Virus record (IMG/VR): IMGVR_UViG_3300047550_005071
Coordinates: 1 to 61,233 of that record
Source of the DNA: a virus
Length of the DNA: 61,233 nt
Direction: 5' to 3' (one strand)
In this document: one piece after another, positions 51,302-59,192 of the stretch
Position numbering within the stretch: the first letter of the stretch is position 1
Layout: every line of letters starts with the position of its first letter
The notes under the pieces: generated by a model
Seen by the model: the letters and a program-made list of their open reading frames with translations, nothing else
What the model was told of the DNA's origin: nothing
The model's database searches: none
Translations under genes and position numbers: made by a program

Positions 51302-52840
51302 ATGAAGAAAATTGAAGAAAGGATTCAACAAATTGAAAAACAAATTACCGAAAACCATATCGAAACAGAAAAACAATTGTTGATTACCGAAATGAAAAAA
51401 ATTGGAATAGAAAAATTACCATATTCCTATTCAGCCCTCAAAGGATTTATCGATGCAGAAACGATGAATTTCCACTACAACAAACACTATAAGGGATATG
51501 TAGATAAATTAAATGCGGCACTCTCAAAGAAAAAACACGGAGACTTAGACTTAGAAAAAATTGTTAAAAACATTAGTCGATACGACCAAGTAGTTAGAAA
51601 CAACGCAGGAGGAGCTTTCAATCACGCACTTTTTTGGAACATGTTAACCCCAACACCAAAAAAATTAACAGGGGAACTCTACAACAAAATAACCAAACAA
51701 TACGGAACGTTTAATAGTTTCAAGAAAAAATTTGAAACAATCGCCAAAGAAAGATTCGGTTCGGGTTGGGTGTGGTTAGTTTTAACATCTAAGAACACGT
51801 TAAAAATTATGTCTACTCCAAACCAAGACAATCCACTGATGAATATAATTGAAGGTGGAGGTTTTCCGCTTTTAGGTTTGGATTTGTGGGAACACGCATA
51901 TTATTTAAAATACAGAAACAAAAGGGACGAATATATTGCAAATTTTTGGAAAGTAGTTAATTGGGATTTTGTACAAAAATTGTATGAAATGAAAACCGAA
52001 ACCAAACTATTGGAATCTGAAAATTTTCAAAAATTGTTGGTTGAATCAAAAGAACCTCAATTTTGTAATCCAAAAGAGGTATTATATTATAGGGATTTAA
52101 TTAACAATTCAAAAATCAAAAAGATTTATCAAGACGGTGTAACCTACGTTCTCAAAAAGAAATTTAATCAATGGTGGGTTGAAGGTACAACAGATGAAAT
52201 GTCTGGTTTCTACGGTGTAGAATCACCTGAAGGCAGGTCAATTCTGAACAATTTGAATACCAACTTTAACGCATTTTGTTTGTTAGTTAAGGCAGTTAAT
52301 AAACAAATTGAAAATATTGGTAAACCTGAAAAGATGTTTCATTTTTGGAAACAAGAAAAAAGAAATCCAAAAGAAACAGCTAGATTTATAGTAGCGTTAG
52401 ACCACTTCAAAGATGAAATATTCACTAAAAATAATGAAGACTTTATAAACATCATCAAGGTATTAAAAAAACTTTGGGACAGAGGTCAAAAATCTGAAAA
52501 CAACGCTAATAAAAAAATTGAGGATTACTTTGAAGGTCGTGCGAAAGTCGAAAAAGTTGGGTCGCATGGCGCAAAAATGGACGCTTTCAAAGGAATTGAT
52601 TTGAAAATCAATTTGGAAGGGACTGAATATTCTGCTCAAGTTAAGCCATTTTCAAATGTTGTTGTCGTTGACGATAAGATAAAATTGATGGACACAGGGA
52701 ATGTAAAACATTATGATGTGGATTGGTTGATTTTTTCTAACCCAAAATCAAACAAAATACTTATATTCAAAAATGACCCAATCAGTGATAAAGACCAGTA
52801 CGTTTTCAATATTGATTCGTTATTACACGAAATAGAATAA
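51302..52840 (+). CDS. Mn/Fe superoxide dismutase fused to a PD-(D/E)XK nuclease-like domain
   Basis: A 512-residue protein in three parts. Residues about 38-230 form a complete Mn/Fe superoxide dismutase. All metal ligands are present: H58 (FHYNKHYKGY), H108 (FNHALFW), D194 and H198 (GLDLWEHAYY). The gateway residues H62 and Y66 are also present, and the Gln at 175 (TPNQDNPL) sits where Mn-type enzymes have theirs. Residues about 235-400 are a helical linker domain of unknown fold. Residues about 405-512 match a PD-(D/E)XK nuclease core with Q in place of D/E: GAKMDAFKGIDLKI then EYSAQVK (D433, Q446-x-K448), with E407 or E411 as the helix acid. Superoxide dismutation is well supported. Nuclease action is inference. 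It has its own TATTTAT motif and lies between helicase and neck genes. Confidence 0.82.
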   Translation: MKKIEERIQQIEKQITENHIETEKQLLITEMKKIGIEKLPYSYSALKGFIDAETMNFHYNKHYKGYVDKLNAALSKKKHGDLDLEKIVKNISRYDQVVRNNAGGAFNHALFWNMLTPTPKKLTGELYNKITKQYGTFNSFKKKFETIAKERFGSGWVWLVLTSKNTLKIMSTPNQDNPLMNIIEGGGFPLLGLDLWEHAYYLKYRNKRDEYIANFWKVVNWDFVQKLYEMKTETKLLESENFQKLLVESKEPQFCNPKEVLYYRDLINNSKIKKIYQDGVTYVLKKKFNQWWVEGTTDEMSGFYGVESPEGRSILNNLNTNFNAFCLLVKAVNKQIENIGKPEKMFHFWKQEKRNPKETARFIVALDHFKDEIFTKNNEDFINIIKVLKKLWDRGQKSENNANKKIEDYFEGRAKVEKVGSHGAKMDAFKGIDLKINLEGTEYSAQVKPFSNVVVVDDKIKLMDTGNVKHYDVDWLIFSNPKSNKILIFKNDPISDKDQYVFNIDSLLHEIE

Positions 52841-52846
52841 ATTGAA

Positions 52847-52853
52847 TATTTAT
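52847..52853 (+). promoter_or_regulatory. TATTTAT motif upstream of the gp13-like gene
   Basis: The plus strand reads ATTGAATATTTATTAAGATATGG, so 6 nt separate the heptamer from the ATG at 52860. It lies in the 19-nt gap after the superoxide dismutase fusion. Confidence 0.45.
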
Positions 52854-52859
52854 TAAGAT

Positions 52860-53987
52860 ATGGCAGCATTACCAGAACCAGAAAGAAGTAGGATATACAC
52901 GAGAATCAAACATCTCTTGGGGGCTCCACTTAGAAGTGTAGAGCTTGAGGATGAAATGATGGACTCACTTATGGAATTGTCCATTGGAGATTATGAAGAA
53001 TACGTTCTTCAATGGTTGATTGATTCTCAGTGGGTTAACCTTGTAAATTTGAACATGAACGAAAAATCTGTTGCTCGTGCATTGGTTACAAGAACGATGG
53101 ATTTTGAACAACAATTTTCATACGCATATTCTAAAATTGTTGGTTTACAAACCGTAGGACCATGGGTTTTGAAGAAGGATTATTTCATATTGGAGAAAAA
53201 CAAACAAGATTATGAAATCCCAGCTGGTCGTGAAGTTAATGAACTTTTATGGTTTAGTAACCAACCTTGGACCGCATTTGGATTAGGTGGGGTTGGCGGA
53301 TTTGGATTTGGCGGTATTGGTTTGGGAGCAAATGAAGCAGGATACGCTCAAATGGGATACCAAGGCTCTTATTTTATGATGTCTGGTTTCGATTATCTTA
53401 TTAGAATGCAAGAAGCCAATATTCTGAATAGAATCTTAGGTGGTTCACTTACTTATAGAATTACAGGTTTACCTGATGGTAAAAAATTAATTCACCTGTA
53501 CAATACTCCAGGAGGCAGATTCAATTGGAGTAACTACAGCCTTTATGTTGGTAAAGCGGTATGGTATTGGTATTACGATGTGGAACCTGATAGTAGAGCC
53601 GATTGTTTGAAAAACAATCCCGATATTATAAAATTACCAACTGATGTACCTATAGAAAGTTTAAGTTGGGAAGATTTGAATGTTCCTGGACAACAATGGG
53701 TAAGAAGATGGTTCACTGCTTATTGTAAAGAAACATTAGCAAGAGTCAGAGGTAAGTATAGTGGTAATTTGAAAACTCCTGATTCTGAAATTACAATGGA
53801 CTATCAAAGTCTTTTGACTGAAGCTAAAGATGAAAAAACAAAATTGTTAGAAGAATTAGTTGGTGAAAACGGATGGTTATCAAGATTGAGACCTGAAAAG
53901 GTGATGGAAAGGGAAGCCTTGATTGCTGAAAACTTGAATAAACAAATGAAATTCAGAGCAATGCCTCGTCAAATTTATGTAATCTAA
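52860..53987 (+). CDS. 13: Neck / head-completion protein, gp13-like
   Basis: A 375-residue protein. The N-terminal half is helical and acidic (RIYTRIKHLLGAPLRSVELE, then MDSLMELSIGDYEEYVLQWL), the form of T4-like gp13 neck proteins that sit on the portal. The second half has the aromatic beta strands seen in that family (KAVWYWYYDVEPDSRADCLK, then WVRRWFTAYCKETLARVRGK). A Gly-rich loop at residues about 141-158 (GLGGVGGFGFGGIGLG) is unusual and may be disordered until assembly. T4 gp13 has 309 residues. It lies on the plus strand, although the gp14-, gp15- and sheath-like genes are on the minus strand, so the neck genes are split between strands. Identification is tentative. Confidence 0.55.
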   Translation: MAALPEPERSRIYTRIKHLLGAPLRSVELEDEMMDSLMELSIGDYEEYVLQWLIDSQWVNLVNLNMNEKSVARALVTRTMDFEQQFSYAYSKIVGLQTVGPWVLKKDYFILEKNKQDYEIPAGREVNELLWFSNQPWTAFGLGGVGGFGFGGIGLGANEAGYAQMGYQGSYFMMSGFDYLIRMQEANILNRILGGSLTYRITGLPDGKKLIHLYNTPGGRFNWSNYSLYVGKAVWYWYYDVEPDSRADCLKNNPDIIKLPTDVPIESLSWEDLNVPGQQWVRRWFTAYCKETLARVRGKYSGNLKTPDSEITMDYQSLLTEAKDEKTKLLEELVGENGWLSRLRPEKVMEREALIAENLNKQMKFRAMPRQIYVI

Positions 53988-53988
53988 T

Positions 53989-54324
53989 ATGGCAATTATA
54001 AAATCTATACCATCAAAAAAGGTCATCAGTGGACACGTAATACAAACTTCAGAATTATCGGTTGTTTCTGAATTAGATTACCGTACCAATGGTGAATTTT
54101 GTATTATTGTAAAAGGGATTCCCGAGTCTTATCTAGTTTTAGATTCAAGAACCACCGACCATGTTGTTGTTAAAGCCTTAACCAAAGTCACTGTGAGACC
54201 AGATAATGGTAGAATTGATGAAGAATGGGACGAAATTGTTTTAGACAAATTTGCATGTGTTGAGTTCCAATACGTTAGCGGTAACTGGTATATACTTTCA
54301 TCAGACGGTCTCAAGCAATCCTAA
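53989..54324 (+). CDS. Small beta-rich protein of unknown function
   Basis: A 111-residue protein that starts 1 nt after the stop of the gp13-like gene (TAATATG). Strands (KVISGHVIQTSELSVVSELD, then CIIVKGIPESYLVLDSRTTD, then ACVEFQYVSGNWYILSSDG) suggest a compact beta-sandwich such as a decoration or fibre-base protein. This is inference. Its 3' end overlaps the end of the DNA polymerase gene by 24 nt, tail to tail, and no terminator hairpin is visible between the converging genes. Confidence 0.6.
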   Translation: MAIIKSIPSKKVISGHVIQTSELSVVSELDYRTNGEFCIIVKGIPESYLVLDSRTTDHVVVKALTKVTVRPDNGRIDEEWDEIVLDKFACVEFQYVSGNWYILSSDGLKQS

Positions 54325-57024
54325 TTTTTTCTCCCAACCTTGTTCGGCAAAGTCATAAATATAATCAGGCTTTACCCCTCTTTTTTCCCAATATTTCAAT
54401 TCAGCATCTGTAATTTGTAGTACATCTTCTTCCAATTTATCCTGGTCACCATCTTCAAAGGGCATTCCGTTGATTAATTCACATTGTTCAGATGTAAATA
54501 TTCCCCTATCAGCAGGGTCTGTAACTAATAATTGGTCTCTTACATCTTGTTTGAAACATACAAGAAGAGGTTCAATTCTTTTATTGAATGTAACAATTGC
54601 TCTTGGCACGTTATATTCACCAGTCATGTCTGGATTATTCTCCAATATATTTGCATCCAACATATAGCAATTTATTTGTACACCGTCACCTTTTTTCTGA
54701 ACATCCCCGTGTGACGCTTTTATACCATTATTTACGTACATGATAACATCTCCCAAATTAACACCGATGCCAGCCTGTAGCGCTAACTCCATATGAGCCA
54801 TACGAGACATTTGATTACCCGCTTTTGTTTTTTGAGTAAGCCTTTTTACGTAATCATCCATGGTCAACTTTACCTTTGCTCTTTGTGCAATTTTAGATAA
54901 AGCAATTTTTTGGTCAAAAATCTTTTGAACATATTCATAATAATATTCAATGAATTCTTTACCCTGACCATTCAATAACAATTTTACTCCCTTATCCAAA
55001 AATTCTTCAATATATAATGGAAGTTTTTTTGACTTGATGGAATTGCCAGTCAACTTTATCTTTCCTTTGGCATCCATCACTGCGTAATTTTTTCTGGCAA
55101 GGTTGATACATGAAGGCCAAACACCATCTGTGTCCAAAGCCATCTCTCCTCTCATGAATATATCATTATACTCGGCCACATCGGCTTCAGGTCCTTTGTA
55201 AACTTTACCCGCTTTTACTTTCCAATTCAAACCACGACCAACATAATAATGACTTTCCGCGTCATCGGGACTTGAAAAGTTTACACCATCCGTATCCATT
55301 ACAAGTGGAACGTAACCCTTGGACATGAAAAACTTAATCATCTGACGGAGATATTGTCTTCCCGTACAAGTAATCTGTTCTCCCATGTACATATCCCCCC
55401 ACGCAAATACTTGAGGTGCCGATAAGGCACCAAACATTGAGTTGATGAATATCTTGATTGGTAATTGTTTGTTAGAGTATGAAGCAGATTTTTGAGGGTC
55501 TGACTTTTCAAATTCTTCCGCAAGTTGTTTGTATCTAATACGAGTATCACGGAAATACTTTAACATACCTTTCATTGCACCAGTAACATCACAATCAGGG
55601 AAAACATCATGTACAAGTTGAATAGAGGGGTATAGAGACGAGAAGTCAAGCTTGAGTACGTTCTTACTATAACCAACCTTAAGTAGTCGAGAAAGACCTC
55701 CTACGAAGTCTGTCTTTGATTGTTTTGCAGGTATCGCGAGATTGTGTTTGTAGGACCACGCAAGCATAAGCATTTTCCAAAGTGTTGCTGTACCCATAGT
55801 TGATACCCTTTCATAAGTTGTTGGAATCATTGAAGCCAACAAGAAAGAAGCTTGGTTAAATTCTTTATCAACGGCCAAAGTTTCTTCTAAGTCATCGTCA
55901 AGGTACCTTTCAACTAAATTGTCCCCCGTAGTTTTGATATATACACCAGGAAATTTTAAATCCAAATTTTGGTACTCAGATGCTTTTTTGTATTTACCGT
56001 TCTGTGTATTCAACCAATACTCATCCTTAGCCGCATATAATTTACCAATATCCGTATGTTCAATGTAAACACGGTCAGGTGCCTCTTTACCAATATATTT
56101 TGTAATATACTTAAGACCCGCCGCTTTGATGTTTGAATTAATTGCCTGTGCTCTACGGACGGCATGGATGATATCAATAACATTGTATCCCCAAATTGAT
56201 GTTTGAAGAAAATCCTCAACTTCATTAGCTAGTTTTAATATCGTATCTTTTCTCGTGTATGAATGTTGGGGGTGAAGGGACTTTACCGCTTTACGCATAT
56301 CAATCCCAAGCCTTTGTGCTCTCTCAAACAACCAATGCCAATCAAAGTTTGCCGAATTATACCCTCCTATTATTGATGGTTTTAATTGGTCGATTACATT
56401 GAAAAACTCTAGTATGGCACCTTTTTCTTGGTCTTCGTCTAAACATTCAATCACCCTATGATATCCTTTATTGGTTTTGATTCCAATCATGAATATTCTA
56501 CCGTCTTTGGGGTCAAGAGCATTTGTTTCCAAGTCAAATACAAGACGAGTCACGTCGTCATAATCAGTGAAACCTTTGAATAACCTTTTTTCTTTGGAAA
56601 CCAAATATTGTTCGACGGGAGGTAGAATTTGGATTTTATCTTTAGCTTTATCTCCCCAAGGGTCGCACCCACCATCTCTAAAAAATTGGATGAGCTCACG
56701 ATATCCTTTCAAAGACTTGACTATATAAGTCAGTCCATTTTTTAATCTTTCATTATCCATAGTCTCCAACTTTTCGATAACAATTCCATATTTGTTCATG
56801 GCTTCTTTTTGAGCCATCTTGGAATCATTATAAAAGTTTAGACCTCTTAAGTCACCAACCCATGCAAATGGTATGAATGTGTCTTTTCGGATTTCTTTTC
56901 CTTTACCAGGAATTTCTTTGATTTTGAAAATTGAGTTCGATACGTAGTCGAACTCGATTGCAACTATAAATTCTTCGGGGTCGTTTCCAAGTAGGAACGA
57001 CTCAATTTCATCGTAACTGTACAT
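54301..57024 (-). CDS. 43: Family B DNA polymerase, gp43-like
   Basis: A 907-residue replicative polymerase (T4 gp43 has 898). The 3'-5' exonuclease motifs are Exo I RLVFDLETNALD (about 163-174), Exo II IIGGYNSANFDWHW (about 223-236) and Exo III YLDDDLEETLAVDKEF. Polymerase motif A is LKLDFSSLYPSIQ near 458, motif B is the helix KIFINSMFGALS, and motif C is VMDTDGVNF near 580. In motif C the usual D-T-D-S is D-T-D-G. The thumb and C-terminus follow, ending WEKKLGLLETV. It copies the phage genome with the SSB, helicase and clamp; no clamp gene is in the window. A TATTTAT motif lies 62 nt upstream. Confidence 0.93.
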   Translation of the reverse strand: MYSYDEIESFLLGNDPEEFIVAIEFDYVSNSIFKIKEIPGKGKEIRKDTFIPFAWVGDLRGLNFYNDSKMAQKEAMNKYGIVIEKLETMDNERLKNGLTYIVKSLKGYRELIQFFRDGGCDPWGDKAKDKIQILPPVEQYLVSKEKRLFKGFTDYDDVTRLVFDLETNALDPKDGRIFMIGIKTNKGYHRVIECLDEDQEKGAILEFFNVIDQLKPSIIGGYNSANFDWHWLFERAQRLGIDMRKAVKSLHPQHSYTRKDTILKLANEVEDFLQTSIWGYNVIDIIHAVRRAQAINSNIKAAGLKYITKYIGKEAPDRVYIEHTDIGKLYAAKDEYWLNTQNGKYKKASEYQNLDLKFPGVYIKTTGDNLVERYLDDDLEETLAVDKEFNQASFLLASMIPTTYERVSTMGTATLWKMLMLAWSYKHNLAIPAKQSKTDFVGGLSRLLKVGYSKNVLKLDFSSLYPSIQLVHDVFPDCDVTGAMKGMLKYFRDTRIRYKQLAEEFEKSDPQKSASYSNKQLPIKIFINSMFGALSAPQVFAWGDMYMGEQITCTGRQYLRQMIKFFMSKGYVPLVMDTDGVNFSSPDDAESHYYVGRGLNWKVKAGKVYKGPEADVAEYNDIFMRGEMALDTDGVWPSCINLARKNYAVMDAKGKIKLTGNSIKSKKLPLYIEEFLDKGVKLLLNGQGKEFIEYYYEYVQKIFDQKIALSKIAQRAKVKLTMDDYVKRLTQKTKAGNQMSRMAHMELALQAGIGVNLGDVIMYVNNGIKASHGDVQKKGDGVQINCYMLDANILENNPDMTGEYNVPRAIVTFNKRIEPLLVCFKQDVRDQLLVTDPADRGIFTSEQCELINGMPFEDGDQDKLEEDVLQITDAELKYWEKRGVKPDYIYDFAEQGWEKKLGLLETV

Positions 57025-57086
57025 ATTTTTAGACGAGTGGTTTATTGGCTTTCACACTATCGTGAAGTTTACCTTCTCATTCATCT

Positions 57087-57093
57087 ATAAATA
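57087..57093 (-). promoter_or_regulatory. TATTTAT motif upstream of DNA polymerase
   Basis: The minus strand reads TTTTATATTTATAGATGAATG, 62 nt before the ATG at 57024. It follows a U-tract that ends the 125-aa gene's terminator, so the intergenic region 57025-57118 holds a terminator and then this motif. Confidence 0.45.
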
Positions 57094-57104
57094 TAAAAAA
57101 AACT

Positions 57105-57119
57105 ATTTGATGGTCAAAT
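57105..57119 (-). terminator. Short hairpin terminator at the end of the 125-aa gene
   Basis: ATTTGA at 57105-57110 pairs with TCAAAT at 57114-57119 (6 bp, 3-nt loop), and the minus strand continues AGTTTTTTTTAT. The stem reaches the stop codon of the 125-aa gene. The stem is A/T-rich and weak, so the U-tract is the better sign. Confidence 0.55.
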
Positions 57120-57496
57120 TAACAACACGCAGTTTCAGAAATAAAACTGTCTTGAATATTGATATAAAGTTCTTCTCTGATAGGGAGAATTAAGTTCCCT
57201 TCGTCATTTTTGATTAAAAACTGGCCTTGATACCTCCCAACAGAATCGGTATCTCTCGAAGTAAATTTAAAATATATGTAATACTCTGCAGGTGCACCTG
57301 GGTCCAAAATCAAATTCACAATTTCACAAGGAGCCGAAACAATTTTAGGTATGCCTGTTTCGACCTCTACCATTGTAAAAAAAATGGTTGAAACTTCTAA
57401 GGCTTCCATAAATTGGATGTAACCTGCTCTACCATCTTTTACAACTTGCATTTTGAGAACAGGAAGAGTGGCGTTTTTTTTGATGTAAAATTCCAT
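57119..57496 (-). CDS. Small beta-sandwich protein, possibly BppU-like
   Basis: A 125-residue protein. I use ATG 57496 (MEFYIKKNATLPVLKMQVVK). The longer frame extends over a TATTTAT motif and an inverted repeat and is unlikely. The layout, an N-terminal strand LPVLKMQVVKDGR, then IFFTMVEVETG and EYYIYFKFTSRDTD, closing with GRYQGQFLIK and LILPIREELYINI, recalls the N-terminal Ig-like domain of phage baseplate upper proteins (BppU_N), in which 'G-x-Y-x-x-x-F' and a final I-x-I strand are typical. It ends SETACC. A role in the virion is possible, but this gene lies between glycosyltransferases and DNA polymerase, so the call is weak. Confidence 0.6.
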   Translation of the reverse strand: MEFYIKKNATLPVLKMQVVKDGRAGYIQFMEALEVSTIFFTMVEVETGIPKIVSAPCEIVNLILDPGAPAEYYIYFKFTSRDTDSVGRYQGQFLIKNDEGNLILPIREELYINIQDSFISETACC

Positions 57497-57517
57497 AACA
57501 ATAAATATATTGTTATG
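57494..57517. repeat. Inverted repeat over the start codon of the 125-aa gene
   Basis: CATAACAATA at 57494-57503 is perfectly repeated inverted as TATTGTTATG at 57508-57517, with a 4-nt centre. It covers the ATG at 57496-57494 and a TATTTAT motif at 57507-57501. It could be an operator for a dimeric regulator, or an mRNA hairpin that hides the start codon. It also lies inside the last codons of the upstream 559-aa gene. Confidence 0.55.
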
Positions 57518-59192
57518 ACTCTTTACGAAGTTTACCATCATAATGCTCAAATCTGTCGTGTTCAGTTGGAGTCATCAATAATAAACCTGGATGTAATTCC
57601 CCTTTTTTAACAAGTTGGTACATGTGACTCATCCAAGTTTGTTCGAAAGGATGTGCCCAAGTAACGTCTAAAAACATTTTCTTGTTTCCTGGTTTTGAGA
57701 CAATTTGTGGCCAATTACAATAGTAAACTTCACCCGTTGCATATGGAACACCTCTGTGTGCTAAAATTTTATCGAAAGTGGTTTTGGGTGCATTTGGGTC
57801 TAACCCAATTTGAGGTAGTCTAGGTTTTCCTGGCCAAAATTCATCTCTGATGTTTTGGGGTACATTATACCACGACCATTGAGTACCGTTATCACCATAA
57901 AATTCAGAATAATTCATTTTAAGAAAATCAAAATTTTCTTTTTGCATTATTTCCAAAGACTTAACATATAAATTTTCTACGTATCTCATGAAACCATTTC
58001 TACACGTTGTTCCCTCGTTGGGATAGAAGAACATATCATCCTCGAAGAATAGGTAGAAATCTAAATCAGTTTTTTCGAAATGTTCCGCGATAAATTGTCT
58101 ACCACCACAAATCCCCAAGTTACCCTCCACAGGAACTATGTGTTCAAAGTCAAACTCCTCACACAAATCTTTATATTGATTATATGTTGAAATATCTGTA
58201 GAGTTATCTAACAAAAACTTTTTTGTTTTGTTAATATAATCTTTATCGTAAGCTATCATAGAATCAATTAGAGTTCTGAATTGATTGGGGCTATTGAATG
58301 TTATCACATACAAACCCACCTTGCTAGAGTCTAAATTATGTGAAACCTTTACTGTGTTTTCATTTTTTACTTGTAATCTATCTTCCTTTAAATCCTCAAA
58401 AAATTTACCAAGCAAACCATTACCCTCAATTTCAAAATAATTAATAATGTCGGAGTGTTTATAGGTCATTATACTAAAAATGGACTCTTCTGTACCCATA
58501 TAACCTTCTGATAAAGAAGTGTTCATCAACCCATAATAAATTGAATTTATTTCAGAGATTGTGTGTTTCGGACCTCCAAAAAACCCTCCTCTTGCTACTT
58601 TGGTTACTTTAGCACCTGATAATTCGTTCAACCTGTTATATTCAAATCCATGAATTTCTGTGTTAGCATCATAGGGAAAACATACAAATGTAAATTTGGA
58701 AATGTATTTGTCTAACTTATCTAAGACTTTATCATGAGTGAAATATCCAGGATGAACTGTATTAGTTAAACCCCCATCTATCCAAAACAAATATTCTGAA
58801 TTGAACTTGTCCATAATTTTGGCATCATGTAACAAGTATACTTTGGACATAACCAATGGATTATAATTTTCCAATCGAGCTTGGGTTGATTCTTTCAACC
58901 AACCAACTTGATTATACCACTCAGGGTTAGTCCTAATTTTTTGTATCATGTTGAAAAATTCGGAACCTGTAAACCAAGATAAATCCCTTCTTATAAATTG
59001 GGTGTTGGATATATCTCTCCTTGCATAAACAAACTTTTCCAGTTCTTCGTCACCGTATATAATTAGATTTGTATCAACCTCTAATAAACTTTCAAATTTG
59101 TCTAAGTAATGTTGATAGCTTCTTGACCAACCTTCGGTCAAATCAGACCTTCCAATATCCCAAATTCCTGTTACTAATGTAATCTTACTCAT
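57513..59192 (-). CDS. Two-domain glycosyltransferase-like protein (HtrL/YibB-type plus GT-A-type)
   Basis: A 559-residue protein. Residues 1 to about 270 (SKITLVTGIWDIGRSDLTEG, then LIIYGDEELEKFV, then MSKVYLLHDAKIMDKFNSEYLFWIDGG with D-G-G) match the HtrL/YibB-type fold, a glycosyltransferase-related group seen in LPS-type loci. Residues about 300-500 are a second GT-A-like domain: VGLYVITFNSPNQFRTLIDS, the NLGICGGRQFIAEHF stretch, and YLFFEDDMFFYP with an E-D-D metal motif near 388. Two domains in one chain suggest a bifunctional enzyme. It overlaps the 294-aa gene by 8 nt. Substrates cannot be read from the sequence. Confidence 0.7.
   Translation of the reverse strand: MSKITLVTGIWDIGRSDLTEGWSRSYQHYLDKFESLLEVDTNLIIYGDEELEKFVYARRDISNTQFIRRDLSWFTGSEFFNMIQKIRTNPEWYNQVGWLKESTQARLENYNPLVMSKVYLLHDAKIMDKFNSEYLFWIDGGLTNTVHPGYFTHDKVLDKLDKYISKFTFVCFPYDANTEIHGFEYNRLNELSGAKVTKVARGGFFGGPKHTISEINSIYYGLMNTSLSEGYMGTEESIFSIMTYKHSDIINYFEIEGNGLLGKFFEDLKEDRLQVKNENTVKVSHNLDSSKVGLYVITFNSPNQFRTLIDSMIAYDKDYINKTKKFLLDNSTDISTYNQYKDLCEEFDFEHIVPVEGNLGICGGRQFIAEHFEKTDLDFYLFFEDDMFFYPNEGTTCRNGFMRYVENLYVKSLEIMQKENFDFLKMNYSEFYGDNGTQWSWYNVPQNIRDEFWPGKPRLPQIGLDPNAPKTTFDKILAHRGVPYATGEVYYCNWPQIVSKPGNKKMFLDVTWAHPFEQTWMSHMYQLVKKGELHPGLLLMTPTEHDRFEHYDGKLRKES

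Noticed and set aside
767-57507. T4-type late promoters (TATAAATA) driving transcription on the plus strand
   Set aside because: Read on the plus strand, most copies would point away from the genes they abut and into upstream coding DNA. The two copies before plus-strand genes read TATTTAT on the plus strand, so the motif follows gene direction as TATTTAT.
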